A DNA stretch of 41,353 bases from Mariniphaga sp. GTDB taxonomy: Bacteria; Bacteroidota; Bacteroidia; Bacteroidales; Prolixibacteraceae. This document shows positions 33,739 through 41,353 of this stretch, piece by piece. The first letter of the stretch is position 1. Each line of letters opens with the position of its first letter. Made by a program: the position numbers and the translations under genes. The notes under the pieces are model-generated. The model saw nothing but the letters and a program-made list of their open reading frames with translations, ran no database searches and was not told the DNA's origin. The stretch is taken from positions 1 to 41,353 of the forward strand of contig JAAFHB010000017.1 in assembly GCA_010906965.1 (NCBI GenBank), written 5' to 3'.

Positions 33739-35365
33739 AAGGATCTAAACTGTAATTCCAGTTGAGTTCTCCGTTTGAATTTGCTTCAATGTATATTTTC
33801 TTGGTTTTCAATCCTAATTCTCTTAATTCCATTGTTTGCTGGCGAGTAGGAGGTTCAGGACTACCCATTTTTTGCCAGCTTTTTAAGGCAAAGGCATTCT
33901 CCTTATCTACAATTTCAATTTCGAATTTACTTCCGGCTTTTAATTCTGTTAATTTCAGATTTATATTTTGTGGGCTTCCTGTTTGAAGTGTTTTTTCAGC
34001 CTTATCTCTTGAGCCTATAGAAATGGGAGCAGCTTCAATTACTTCTTTGGGATAATTATAGATAATGCCTGTAAGAAGCTTACTTTGTGAATGTTTGGTG
34101 AGTATAAAACCGTTTTCAGTAATAAGTGATTCATTGCCCAATTCATTTAAGAACCTGTACGCATGAAAGGCCGGTTTTGCAATGCCCTGAAAATTCACGA
34201 GGCCCCAACCGCCATGAAATATGGAAGGTGATGCAAATGCTTCTTCTTCAATGTCGGTAAATATCCAATATGAAAGCGAGTTTGCCATACCAATATTTTC
34301 GATATTTGCCCTTAAAATATAGGTAGCAGCTTGCAGGTAATCGTGGGTATGATCTCTGTTCGAAGGGCTTGAACTCCATTCAGTACAATGAATTTCGGCA
34401 TTTTTAAATTTACTTGCGTTAATCACTTTATTTAACCAGTTCAAGTCCATTTTTAAACTGTTAACCGGACGGCTCATTTCAAACTGACCACCACCGTCGC
34501 CAAACGGATAAGTGGTAGGGTAAGGATGCGATGAAACAAAATCGACCGGGAGGTTTTCTTTTTCGCAATAGCTTAAAAACTCTTCAATCCAAGGGCCTTT
34601 GCATTGGATGTTTTCAAAATCAGCAGCCGAAATATTCTTGATTTCCCGGTGAAGTTTTTCATATACCCCTTCAGCTGGATGATAGCTGCTGGTGGCTGGT
34701 CCACCAACTTTGAACAATGGGTCGTTGTTTTTAACTGTTGTGGCGGTAACTTTATATAATTCAAAGTATTGCTCCATTGTTCCACGCCAAAAACCCGATA
34801 AGTTTGGTTCGTTCCAGACTTCAAAATACCATTTGTAAAGTTCTTCTTTGCCGTAACGTTCGATACAATGTTTCATAAAAGCATCTACTAATCCTTTCCA
34901 TGCATCAAAATCAGATGGTGGCGTGCCATGAGCACCCCACCAAAAAACAGTGGCATCTGGAGACATAGCTTTAGGGAAAAAACTAAATTCGACAAATGGC
35001 TTAACACCCAAATTGAGCAAGCGATCGAATAAATCGTCGATATACTGCCAGTTATAGACAGGTTTTCCGTCTTTATCTACAGTATAAGCAAACATATCGT
35101 CGTGAAACAAACCATGAAAGCGGACATATTCGAAGCCACATGATTTGTGAACCATATCGAGTTGTTCGAGCCACGAAGCTCGTAAACCTTCGTTTGCACG
35201 CCCAGCGCTTACACACTTGCTCCAATAATGGTCAAGTGGTACACCTTTTAGCTGTGCGCTAATTTGGTTGCCTATTAAATGTTTTTCTATTGGCTGCGAA
35301 AAGGAAAGAAGCGTTAATACGCTTAAAAATATCGTAATTGGAATAATTTTCTTTAACACACTCAT
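33707..35365 (-). CDS. GH39 glycoside hydrolase (beta-xylosidase-like)
   Basis: 552 residues with a signal peptide (TIFLSVLTLLSFS-Q). The barrel occupies about residues 35-390: GFEYVRFHGLFHDDM, VKPFVEFSFFPKAM, YFEVWNEPNLSGFW with Glu186 as acid/base, VDFVSSHPYPTTYPF and AEIHCTEWSSSP with Glu329 as nucleophile. HGGWGLVNFQGIAKPAFHAY marks the barrel end, and a C-terminal beta domain follows. Motifs and length match GH39. Members hydrolyse beta-xylosides or alpha-L-iduronides, and Bacteroidota members attack other pentosides. The gene is 48 bases downstream of GH127 and probably in the same transcript. Its 3' end is duplicated upstream of GH31. Confidence 0.93.
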   Translation of the reverse strand: MSVLKKIIPITIFLSVLTLLSFSQPIEKHLIGNQISAQLKGVPLDHYWSKCVSAGRANEGLRASWLEQLDMVHKSCGFEYVRFHGLFHDDMFAYTVDKDGKPVYNWQYIDDLFDRLLNLGVKPFVEFSFFPKAMSPDATVFWWGAHGTPPSDFDAWKGLVDAFMKHCIERYGKEELYKWYFEVWNEPNLSGFWRGTMEQYFELYKVTATTVKNNDPLFKVGGPATSSYHPAEGVYEKLHREIKNISAADFENIQCKGPWIEEFLSYCEKENLPVDFVSSHPYPTTYPFGDGGGQFEMSRPVNSLKMDLNWLNKVINASKFKNAEIHCTEWSSSPSNRDHTHDYLQAATYILRANIENIGMANSLSYWIFTDIEEEAFASPSIFHGGWGLVNFQGIAKPAFHAYRFLNELGNESLITENGFILTKHSQSKLLTGIIYNYPKEVIEAAPISIGSRDKAEKTLQTGSPQNINLKLTELKAGSKFEIEIVDKENAFALKSWQKMGSPEPPTRQQTMELRELGLKTKKIYIEANSNGELNWNYSLDPWAIVLVKQLN

Positions 35366-35413
35366 ACTTTATAGTTTTTATTGAAATTATATTTGCTTAA
35401 TTTAAGATATTCA

Positions 35414-38032
35414 TTATCTTTTCCTTATCCACACCCTGATGTCGCCATCGGTTTGGCCTGCATCGGCAAAAGGAACTACTTTTAGTTCAATGGGTTTGCC
35501 TGAATAAAAGGCTTTGGTTTTATAAACCTGACTTCCTACCCAACCTTTGGGGAGCACAGATTTAGAAATTGGAGTCAGGTTTAATGGCCCCATGGTAACT
35601 TTATCCAGGTCTTTTAAATCGGGGTTTAATGCCTGATCAACTGCCAATACCTGTGGTCCAACCTTAACAGCAATAAAACCGGGGTAACTTTTTCCTCCGT
35701 CCAACGCTTGAACAGTTAAATCGAACGAAACACGAATGGTAGATTCTTTATCCCACTCTTTCTCAATATTCAGGTATTGTCCGGGAATGCCATCCAATGT
35801 TTTACCATCAACTATGGCTTTAAAGTTTTTACACCAAATTGGAACCCGCAATGCCAAATTGAAATTGGCACTTTCATTTGAAGAAATTGTAATGACAGCC
35901 TTCCCTTCCGATGGGAAATCAGTTTGGATAGAACAGTTAACCTGCACTTCTTTTCCGCCTTTGGTTTTAATTTTATCGTTCAGTTTTTCTGCCGAATAGA
36001 GATTAACATTTAACCCGTTTTTGGTATTCTTAGTTAGTGCCAATTCAGGAATGGCTGCAATTCCTCTTGGTATGCTGGCCAAACAACAATGCGCATCAAT
36101 ATTACAACGATAAGGTTTTTTGCCTTGCAAAGCTGTATAATAGCTTACACAACCGGTTTGAGGGTTTTCGGCAGCAAACAAATGGTTGTAAACCGATTTT
36201 TCAATTTCATCCATGTATTTCGGCTCACCTGTAAGGTTATACATTGCCTGGCTGAATTGAATCCAGGTGGTGGTAACGCAACCCTCGCCCATGTTAACTT
36301 CGTTTTCTGCAGGCAAATAAAAATCTTCTCTATAAAGTTCATGTTCACTTGCTGTACCTGTGATATAAAGTTTGTAAGTCGAAATATCGTTCCAGGCATT
36401 TTTGGCAGCTTTCAGCAATTTTTCATCACCGGTTAACTGGTATAGCTTTACTATTCCTGTTAGGTTCGAGGTCATTTCATAGGCTTTCCCGTTGGCCGTT
36501 TTATCTACCTTGCCAAGGGTTGCAAGGGTTGATACTACTTTCGGTCCGTTTTCATAGTCATATGCTTTAAGGATATAAAAACAAAAATCGAGATATTTTT
36601 TGTCGCCAGTGAAGCGGTATAATTCGGTCATAGGTTTCAGTACACTGGTAGATGCCATTCCTATGTGACCCGATGAGTTGATGATATTGCGCTGACCGGG
36701 GTTTTCGCCAAAAGTTTTGCAAAGTAGGTCGCCCATTTTTTTCGAAGTTTCGAGAGCTGGCTTGTAGCCTGTAACCGAATAGTAACTAAGCAAGCCAAGC
36801 ATGTTGTATTTGTGTGCCCACACATCCCAGTCTGTCCAATAAGTCGATGGTAAATAAGTTCCTAAATATCCGTCCTCATTCTGGCAGGCGATTAAAATAT
36901 CGACAATTCGATCCATTTGGGCTTTCAATTGAGCGTTATTTGTAGAACGCCACACCCGGCTTGCAGCATGAAGGTATTTTCCAGAATATTCACCAACCCA
37001 GGTTTGATTTCCAGGACGATTATAGTAACATTCCAAAATACCTGTTTCGTCAATATTTAGTAAGCGTTGAAAAAGATTGGCATTTAGCCTTTCGTTCAAA
37101 TACCCTCCGAACGCGATATTTTCCAATGCAAAAGGAAGCGATTTGCCTGCAATTGTCGGGGTAACTAATGGCGTTTGGGCTTGTTCGTTAGTCCTTGGGT
37201 TTAAAACATAGGCAAGTAGCGATGAGTTTTTAATCGTATCGATTAATGATTTTGCAGTAAAGCTGAAATCAACCTTATAAAAGTTAGGTTCTTTTATCTC
37301 AACAGAAGTGTTGAACAAGCTATCGGCTTTACTTCCCACTACAATTTCATACTCTTTTTGGAAAATAATGGCTTTCGATGTTGGTTGGTAAACCTTTACA
37401 TTTAAAGTGCCCTGAATACTATCTATCGGAATTTTGAACTTAAAATAGACTGTTTTATGAAAAGATGTTGTTTCGAGAGTAAATTTCGAAGGTGCATCGC
37501 TTGTCTGTAAATATAGTACATCCCCAAGGTTCATGTCGCCAATGGTATGCTCAGCTCCCCACATTCCACCATTTCCCGAAAGATCGTTCACCCGAACTGC
37601 AATAATATTTTCTTGGTCCCAACGGATTAAATCGAAAGGAACAGCGTATACCCTTTGGGTATCCCAGCCTGTTGCTCCACCAATGCGTTGTCCATTCAAA
37701 TAGGTATCGTCGCTATCATCAATTTTTCCCAATGAAATGCGAACCGATTTAAACAACTGATTATCAAGCTTAAATGATGAGGGAATTACCACTCGGGTGC
37801 GATACCAGCCAATACCGTCGTAATTTTGGTAGCCTTGTTTTTCCCAATACGAATCTACCCCTAATATTTTCCACTTTGTGTCGTTAAAAGCCGGGTCGGA
37901 ATAGGCAGTGCTATCGCCGGTTATAAACTTCCATTCTTTTGGGAGTCCGAAGCCGGCATCAGTTTTTGGCTCATTGGCACAAGCTGAAACAAGCAAGACG
38001 CCCATCAACGATAAAAGGGTAAATTTATTCAT
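35414..38032 (-). CDS. GH127/DUF1680-like lipoprotein with N-terminal jelly-roll domain
   Basis: 872 residues. VLLVSAC is a lipobox (Cys18). Residues about 30-175 form a GH2-type jelly-roll sugar-binding domain (WYRTRVVIPSSF, DDTYLNGQRIGG), and the region from about 300 to 690 is the (alpha/alpha)6 barrel of DUF1680. Catalytic features of GH127 beta-L-arabinofuranosidases are visible: Glu583-x-Cys585 in MGEGCVTTTW and the Cys649-Cys650 pair in DAHCCLASIPRG. These match the zinc-binding Glu/Cys set and the nucleophilic Cys of the characterised enzyme; Glu565 is a possible acid/base. A beta-sandwich domain ends the protein. It is longer than most family members because of the added N-terminal domain. 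Substrate is likely a beta-L-arabinofuranoside or similar, by family. Confidence 0.85.
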   Translation of the reverse strand: MNKFTLLSLMGVLLVSACANEPKTDAGFGLPKEWKFITGDSTAYSDPAFNDTKWKILGVDSYWEKQGYQNYDGIGWYRTRVVIPSSFKLDNQLFKSVRISLGKIDDSDDTYLNGQRIGGATGWDTQRVYAVPFDLIRWDQENIIAVRVNDLSGNGGMWGAEHTIGDMNLGDVLYLQTSDAPSKFTLETTSFHKTVYFKFKIPIDSIQGTLNVKVYQPTSKAIIFQKEYEIVVGSKADSLFNTSVEIKEPNFYKVDFSFTAKSLIDTIKNSSLLAYVLNPRTNEQAQTPLVTPTIAGKSLPFALENIAFGGYLNERLNANLFQRLLNIDETGILECYYNRPGNQTWVGEYSGKYLHAASRVWRSTNNAQLKAQMDRIVDILIACQNEDGYLGTYLPSTYWTDWDVWAHKYNMLGLLSYYSVTGYKPALETSKKMGDLLCKTFGENPGQRNIINSSGHIGMASTSVLKPMTELYRFTGDKKYLDFCFYILKAYDYENGPKVVSTLATLGKVDKTANGKAYEMTSNLTGIVKLYQLTGDEKLLKAAKNAWNDISTYKLYITGTASEHELYREDFYLPAENEVNMGEGCVTTTWIQFSQAMYNLTGEPKYMDEIEKSVYNHLFAAENPQTGCVSYYTALQGKKPYRCNIDAHCCLASIPRGIAAIPELALTKNTKNGLNVNLYSAEKLNDKIKTKGGKEVQVNCSIQTDFPSEGKAVITISSNESANFNLALRVPIWCKNFKAIVDGKTLDGIPGQYLNIEKEWDKESTIRVSFDLTVQALDGGKSYPGFIAVKVGPQVLAVDQALNPDLKDLDKVTMGPLNLTPISKSVLPKGWVGSQVYKTKAFYSGKPIELKVVPFADAGQTDGDIRVWIRKR

Positions 38033-38063
38033 AATTAATCCATTAAAATGTGATTCAGTTTAA

Positions 38064-38128
38064 TTATCAGGAAGAGATTGTCCAAAAAGCTCTTTTATTT
38101 GACTTTTCAGACAGCCCCCTCCTGATAA
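38064..38128. repeat. Nested inverted-repeat mini-element in an intergenic palindrome
   Basis: Outer arms TTATCAGGA (38064-38072) and TCCTGATAA (38120-38128) are perfect inverted copies. Nested inside are imperfect 16-base arms (38074-38089 and 38103-38118), 11 of 16 matching with only transitions as differences; the right arm read outward is GGGGCTGTCTGAAAAG. This resembles insertion-sequence ends with almost no interior (13 bases) sitting inside an older stem-loop. It lies between the epimerase stop and the GH127 start. Confidence 0.55.
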
Positions 38129-38158
38129 ATTAGTACAACAGTTAAGCTATCAAAACAG

Positions 38159-39472
38159 CTAAGCTTTTATTAGTTTTTGAAGCCTCCTGTTGCATTCCAT
38201 CATTGAACGTCCGGAATGATAGGCAACTTTCCACTCATTACCTATGTTACCATCAATTACTTTTCCGTTTCGGTCGAGTAATCGTCTCCATTCACCTACC
38301 TGATGGTTGATCATGTTTTTATCGATAAAATTCCATATCGTTTGAAATGCTTCGTAATAGCGGATGTCATCGAATAACTCATATCCTTCGAGGAAACCAA
38401 CAAGCGATTCGCTGTGCTGCCACCATTCTTTTTCAAGTACCAATGCACCACCTTTGCGGAGTCCATCCCGGTAAATTCCACCAATTTCAAAGTCCACTCC
38501 ATACTTTACAGCATTGTCGAGCAATAATTTAAGCACCGGTTTATACTGATCAACCGATACGCCTGCAGCATTGATTGCCCGTACCATAAGCCAAACAATT
38601 TCAGTATTGTGTCCATACGAAGTTGTTTCTGTCGGATCAGCTGGCTTTTCGCCTTCACGCTCTGCATTCCAGGTTCTTTTAATATTGATTGCAGGCAGTG
38701 GATTCCATGCCAAATCAAATTGGTTTAAGCCAGATCCTGCAACATGATCCACCATTTTTTCGCTGATCAGATTGATAGTTTCGATCAATTTACGTTTATG
38801 AATTTCTTTGCCTGAAGCCAAATACAAAGATGTAAATGCTTCCATCAGATGTAAATGTGTATCCAACCCTTTACGATCGCCTGCACTAAAACCATCTGGC
38901 GCAGGAATCCAATTGCTTTCAAGGTTTTCGTAGTATCCGCCGTAATGTGTATCAGCACAATATGTTTGCAACAAATCGAATGTTTTTATTGCATAATCCA
39001 GCCCACGTTTATCACCGGTTGAAATATAATAATCGGCCAATGCGTAAATAGCAAAGCTTTGTCCATAAACAACTTTCCCATCGTCAAGAGGCGATCCGTC
39101 TCTTTTTACTTTCCATCTCCAACCTTCATTGAGGTTGTCCCACAAATATTTAATCAGAAAATCAACTCCTTGTTTTGCCTTTTCAACACTTGAATCAGAA
39201 GGTGCAAGCTTATTCAGGTTCGAAAACCACCAAATCATACGGCACTGCGTGTTCAGGTATTTCTCCGGCATTTCCAGCGCTAAACCGTCTGCATCAAAAT
39301 TGGTCATAAATCCCCCAAATTCTTGATCAACTGCATTTTTTTCCCAGAAAGGGATCAATTCATCAAATAAGTGATTGTGTATCGACTGATGATTTACTTT
39401 CAATTGCTCAATTGTTTCTGACGTTTTTAATCCGTTTGAGCCGGTGCTTTTTTTAATATTGTTTGATTCCAT
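38159..39472 (-). CDS. AGE-family sugar 2-epimerase (cellobiose/mannobiose 2-epimerase-like)
   Basis: 437 residues, no signal peptide, so cytoplasmic. The (alpha/alpha)6 barrel of the N-acylglucosamine 2-epimerase family is recognisable from DEFxG-like text (DQEFGGFMTNFDADG), GQSFAIYALADYY, DTHLHLMEAF (His206, His208), SYGHNTEIVWLM (His288) and EKEWWQHSESL (His353). Conserved His residues of this kind are the catalytic acid and base pair of cellobiose 2-epimerases. Members interconvert the reducing-end glucose and mannose of disaccharides, which would suit a mannose-rich substrate. An extra 25 polar residues precede the family start. It lies 84 bases after the truncated GH and 126 bases before GH127, with the mini-element in that gap. 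Confidence 0.85.
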   Translation of the reverse strand: MESNNIKKSTGSNGLKTSETIEQLKVNHQSIHNHLFDELIPFWEKNAVDQEFGGFMTNFDADGLALEMPEKYLNTQCRMIWWFSNLNKLAPSDSSVEKAKQGVDFLIKYLWDNLNEGWRWKVKRDGSPLDDGKVVYGQSFAIYALADYYISTGDKRGLDYAIKTFDLLQTYCADTHYGGYYENLESNWIPAPDGFSAGDRKGLDTHLHLMEAFTSLYLASGKEIHKRKLIETINLISEKMVDHVAGSGLNQFDLAWNPLPAINIKRTWNAEREGEKPADPTETTSYGHNTEIVWLMVRAINAAGVSVDQYKPVLKLLLDNAVKYGVDFEIGGIYRDGLRKGGALVLEKEWWQHSESLVGFLEGYELFDDIRYYEAFQTIWNFIDKNMINHQVGEWRRLLDRNGKVIDGNIGNEWKVAYHSGRSMMECNRRLQKLIKA

Positions 39473-39556
39473 TTTTTTTACTTTTAATTAGAATATAAAA
39501 TTATAATTTGCTCTATATTAATTGCTTGTTCCACTTTTTAAGTCAATAGGTCAAGC

Positions 39557-41290
39557 TTACATTCTTTCAACCATCAGAAACAGAACTTCAGCAGGTTTTA
39601 AACTGATGTTGAATTCCGTTCCTTTTCCGATAACTTCTCCATTTTGCCTATCTTTTAAGAGAATGGCTTTTTTGGAAATGATATTCGTTGCTTGATTTTC
39701 GTACGTGTGATTTAGCAGAATGAGCATTTCTTCCTTTGCATTCGATTTGTGATAAAATTCAACAAAGCGAGAATCGATATCAATGTCCATTTCTGGTTTT
39801 AAAACCGAATACAGTTTGTAGGATTCATCGTTTTTCCAAGGATTGTAGGTGTCGCAGAGCGACTCTTCGAGATTCAGTCGGGTATAATATAAATTACCTT
39901 TCCCAATTTTAGTTTTGAAAAAAACACCTTCCCCTTTTTCGTTTATGCTGTGCGTAAGGCAATCGGGGCAAACTTTCAAAAGTGTTTCATAATTGGTTGA
40001 CCAATTCATCTGAGCCATTTTTAAACGACCCGACAATGGGAATTTTTCCAACAGGTTTAAATTACCGATATGCTTTGCTACCAACAATTCAACCGGAGAA
40101 TCTATTGAGTAATTTAGTTTCTGATTCGAATTAATTGTTGGGGCAAAATTGTTGTAATACGACTGATATACTGTTCCTCCTGTAGCAAGGTATTTATTGA
40201 TGTGTTCTTTGTTTTCGGCATTAATTGAAAAACCTGGGATTATCAAGAACGCAGCATCGGCAGGAACTTCTTTATTTTCAAATAAAAACCTTACCACAAC
40301 ATGGTTTTGTTTGGCAAGTACATAGGCGTTGATAACCTGGCGGAAATAATCATTCAACGGAGTAGATTCAGGCACAACAATGTAACAAACGGGCAACTTA
40401 TCAGTCCAATCCAATCCTAATTTTGCTGAAAATTCGGTGCTCTGTTTAAAGGCATCTGCAACAGGAAATTTATTGTTTTTGGCATCCAATAGTCCCATTT
40501 GGTATTCCAAAGGATCAAACTTTCCTTTACCGACGAATTCTCTGCCATCGATGGATGGTTTAACCCGAAAAGTCGTATCAATGTTATGCGAACACCACCA
40601 TACAAACCCGGCAGCACCTTCGGCCCAGCTGCTGAAGTAGGCTAATTCAAGGTATTTCGCACGTTGTTCCTGACTTACCCAATCGCCCGAAATACCTGTT
40701 TCCTGCATCAATACAGGTTTCCCTTCCATTTTTGCCCAAGCAATCATCATGTTGGTACTGTAAGTCGTTCGTAAGCCAAACCAAGGATCGTCGAGAATGG
40801 TAGCATGAAAATAAGAGTAGGTGTGTGCCGACAAATAATCGCAAGCAGGAGATATATTTTCTACGGGGAAACTTGCATCATAACCAGTTCCGATGCCGTT
40901 GGTTACCAATCGAGCTGGATCTCCTTCTTTGAATGCTTTATACATTCTGAACATCCACGATTTTGTTTCATCGGGAGAGGCAACATATCCGGCAACTGCT
41001 TTTAACGCATTTATTTCGTTGCCAAAGTCGTAGCTGTGAACGTAGGGGTTTTTACTTAAAGTTTTGGAAATGGTTTTAACCATCAAAGCTGTTGCATCAA
41101 TTTGGCTGGGGTTGGTAAACATTCCTTTGTCGATCCATTTAGGCGTAAAGATTCCCCCATCGAGCCAACCAGTAATTAAACTGGGTTGTACCTGTATTCC
41201 CCGTTTCCCGGCAATGGTAATGAGTTCGTTTAGGCGATCGATTTTTTGCTGGTCGAACTTGTTAATTTCGGGCTGTGTTAAATACCACAA
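39557..41290 (-). CDS. 5'-truncated clan GH-A glycoside hydrolase
   Basis: 577 residues are readable from a TTG at 41290, but a TGA lies in frame 15 bases upstream and there is no ATG, signal peptide or strand-1/2 sequence. The frame starts mid-barrel (WYLTQPEINKFDQQKIDRLN). Remaining motifs: VQPSLITGWLDGG, YDFGNEINALK (Glu92, acid/base), YLSAHTYSYFH and KPVLMQETGISGDW (Glu197, nucleophile), as in GH5-like and other GH-A mannanase or galactosidase types. After residue 290 comes a class-I amidotransferase-like or GH42-trimerisation-like domain (FLIIPGFSINAENKEHI) and a beta domain. The break coincides with the putative IS end, so I read it as disrupted by insertion. It is very unlikely to be secreted as it stands. 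Confidence 0.72.
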   Translation of the reverse strand: MWYLTQPEINKFDQQKIDRLNELITIAGKRGIQVQPSLITGWLDGGIFTPKWIDKGMFTNPSQIDATALMVKTISKTLSKNPYVHSYDFGNEINALKAVAGYVASPDETKSWMFRMYKAFKEGDPARLVTNGIGTGYDASFPVENISPACDYLSAHTYSYFHATILDDPWFGLRTTYSTNMMIAWAKMEGKPVLMQETGISGDWVSQEQRAKYLELAYFSSWAEGAAGFVWWCSHNIDTTFRVKPSIDGREFVGKGKFDPLEYQMGLLDAKNNKFPVADAFKQSTEFSAKLGLDWTDKLPVCYIVVPESTPLNDYFRQVINAYVLAKQNHVVVRFLFENKEVPADAAFLIIPGFSINAENKEHINKYLATGGTVYQSYYNNFAPTINSNQKLNYSIDSPVELLVAKHIGNLNLLEKFPLSGRLKMAQMNWSTNYETLLKVCPDCLTHSINEKGEGVFFKTKIGKGNLYYTRLNLEESLCDTYNPWKNDESYKLYSVLKPEMDIDIDSRFVEFYHKSNAKEEMLILLNHTYENQATNIISKKAILLKDRQNGEVIGKGTEFNISLKPAEVLFLMVERM

Positions 41291-41291
41291 T

Positions 41292-41353
41292 TGTTTATTT
41301 CAGCCCAAAAGTATACCAGTGTTTCACTCCAAAAGTATACCATTTTTAATTAA
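41292..41353. mobile_element. Putative end of an IS21-type insertion sequence
   Basis: From 41292 the sequence begins TGTTTATTTCAG and carries two direct copies of CCAAAAGTATACCA (41305-41318 and 41329-41342) at 24-base spacing. IS21-family ends start with TG and hold several such repeats that bind the transposase. GH homology stops exactly here. The transposase genes would lie beyond the window, so the family is inferred from end structure only. Confidence 0.5.

Noticed and set aside
41288..41290. TTG at 41290 as a genuine start codon
   Set aside because: The translation begins inside a TIM barrel without export signal, and homology ends exactly at the IS-like sequence. It is a truncated frame, not a native start.
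1..41353. tRNA, rRNA, CRISPR arrays or phage genes
   Set aside because: I looked for cloverleaf-like sequences, regularly spaced repeats and integrase, capsid or terminase motifs and saw none.

Overview
The window looks like a piece of a Bacteroidota (Bacteroidia-type) chromosome. The evidence is an AT-rich genome, a SusC/SusD outer-membrane pair with an N-terminal STN domain, a FecR anti-sigma factor, many secreted or lipoprotein glycoside hydrolases (GHs), and no Shine-Dalgarno-driven starts. Every recognisable protein gene lies on the minus strand, so transcription runs from high to low coordinates. The whole window is one large polysaccharide utilisation locus (PUL) cut at both ends: the GH at position 1 runs off the edge, and at 41.3 kb a GH is truncated against what looks like the end of an IS21-type insertion sequence.

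Layout in transcription order. (a) 41.3-30.4 kb: 5'-truncated clan GH-A enzyme, AGE-type sugar 2-epimerase, GH127-like lipoprotein, GH39, a TIM-barrel isomerase bracketed by direct repeats, and GH31. (b) 30.2-23.8 kb: FecR, SusC, SusD, closed by a strong terminator; a probable antisense small RNA sits in the susC leader. (c) 23.8-17.7 kb: two membrane-anchored SGNH/TPR proteins, SxtJ, a 49-aa DUF5989 protein and a NodU/CmcH-type carbamoyltransferase. This is an sxtI-J-K-like module placed between SusCD and the hydrolases. (d) 17.7-1 kb: a Tat-exported GH-like protein, a DUF4038 stub, GH106, a chimeric GH92/GH-like ORF, a nucleoside-hydrolase-like protein, a 31-aa signal-peptide stub, GH38, a GH-like protein of unknown family, a GH2 beta-mannosidase-like enzyme, a DUF4380 pseudogene with two in-frame stops, and a clan GH-A enzyme.

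The enzyme set (mannosidases, rhamnosidase, GH39/GH127/GH31) suggests a branched heteropolysaccharide or glycoconjugate containing mannose, rhamnose and pentoses. SusCD would bind and import it, secreted and periplasmic GHs would trim it, and the isomerase and epimerase would feed the sugars onward. The role of the carbamoyltransferase/SGNH module is not established; carbamoyl or acyl editing of the glycan is my inference.

The most notable signals are the antisense RNA with its own plus-strand terminator over the susC leader, the carbamoyltransferase module inside a catabolic locus, an in-frame chimera joining a GH92 N-terminus to the C-terminus of a neighbouring protein at a shared YHYCG motif, and a series of broken gene ends showing that the locus is being actively reshuffled.
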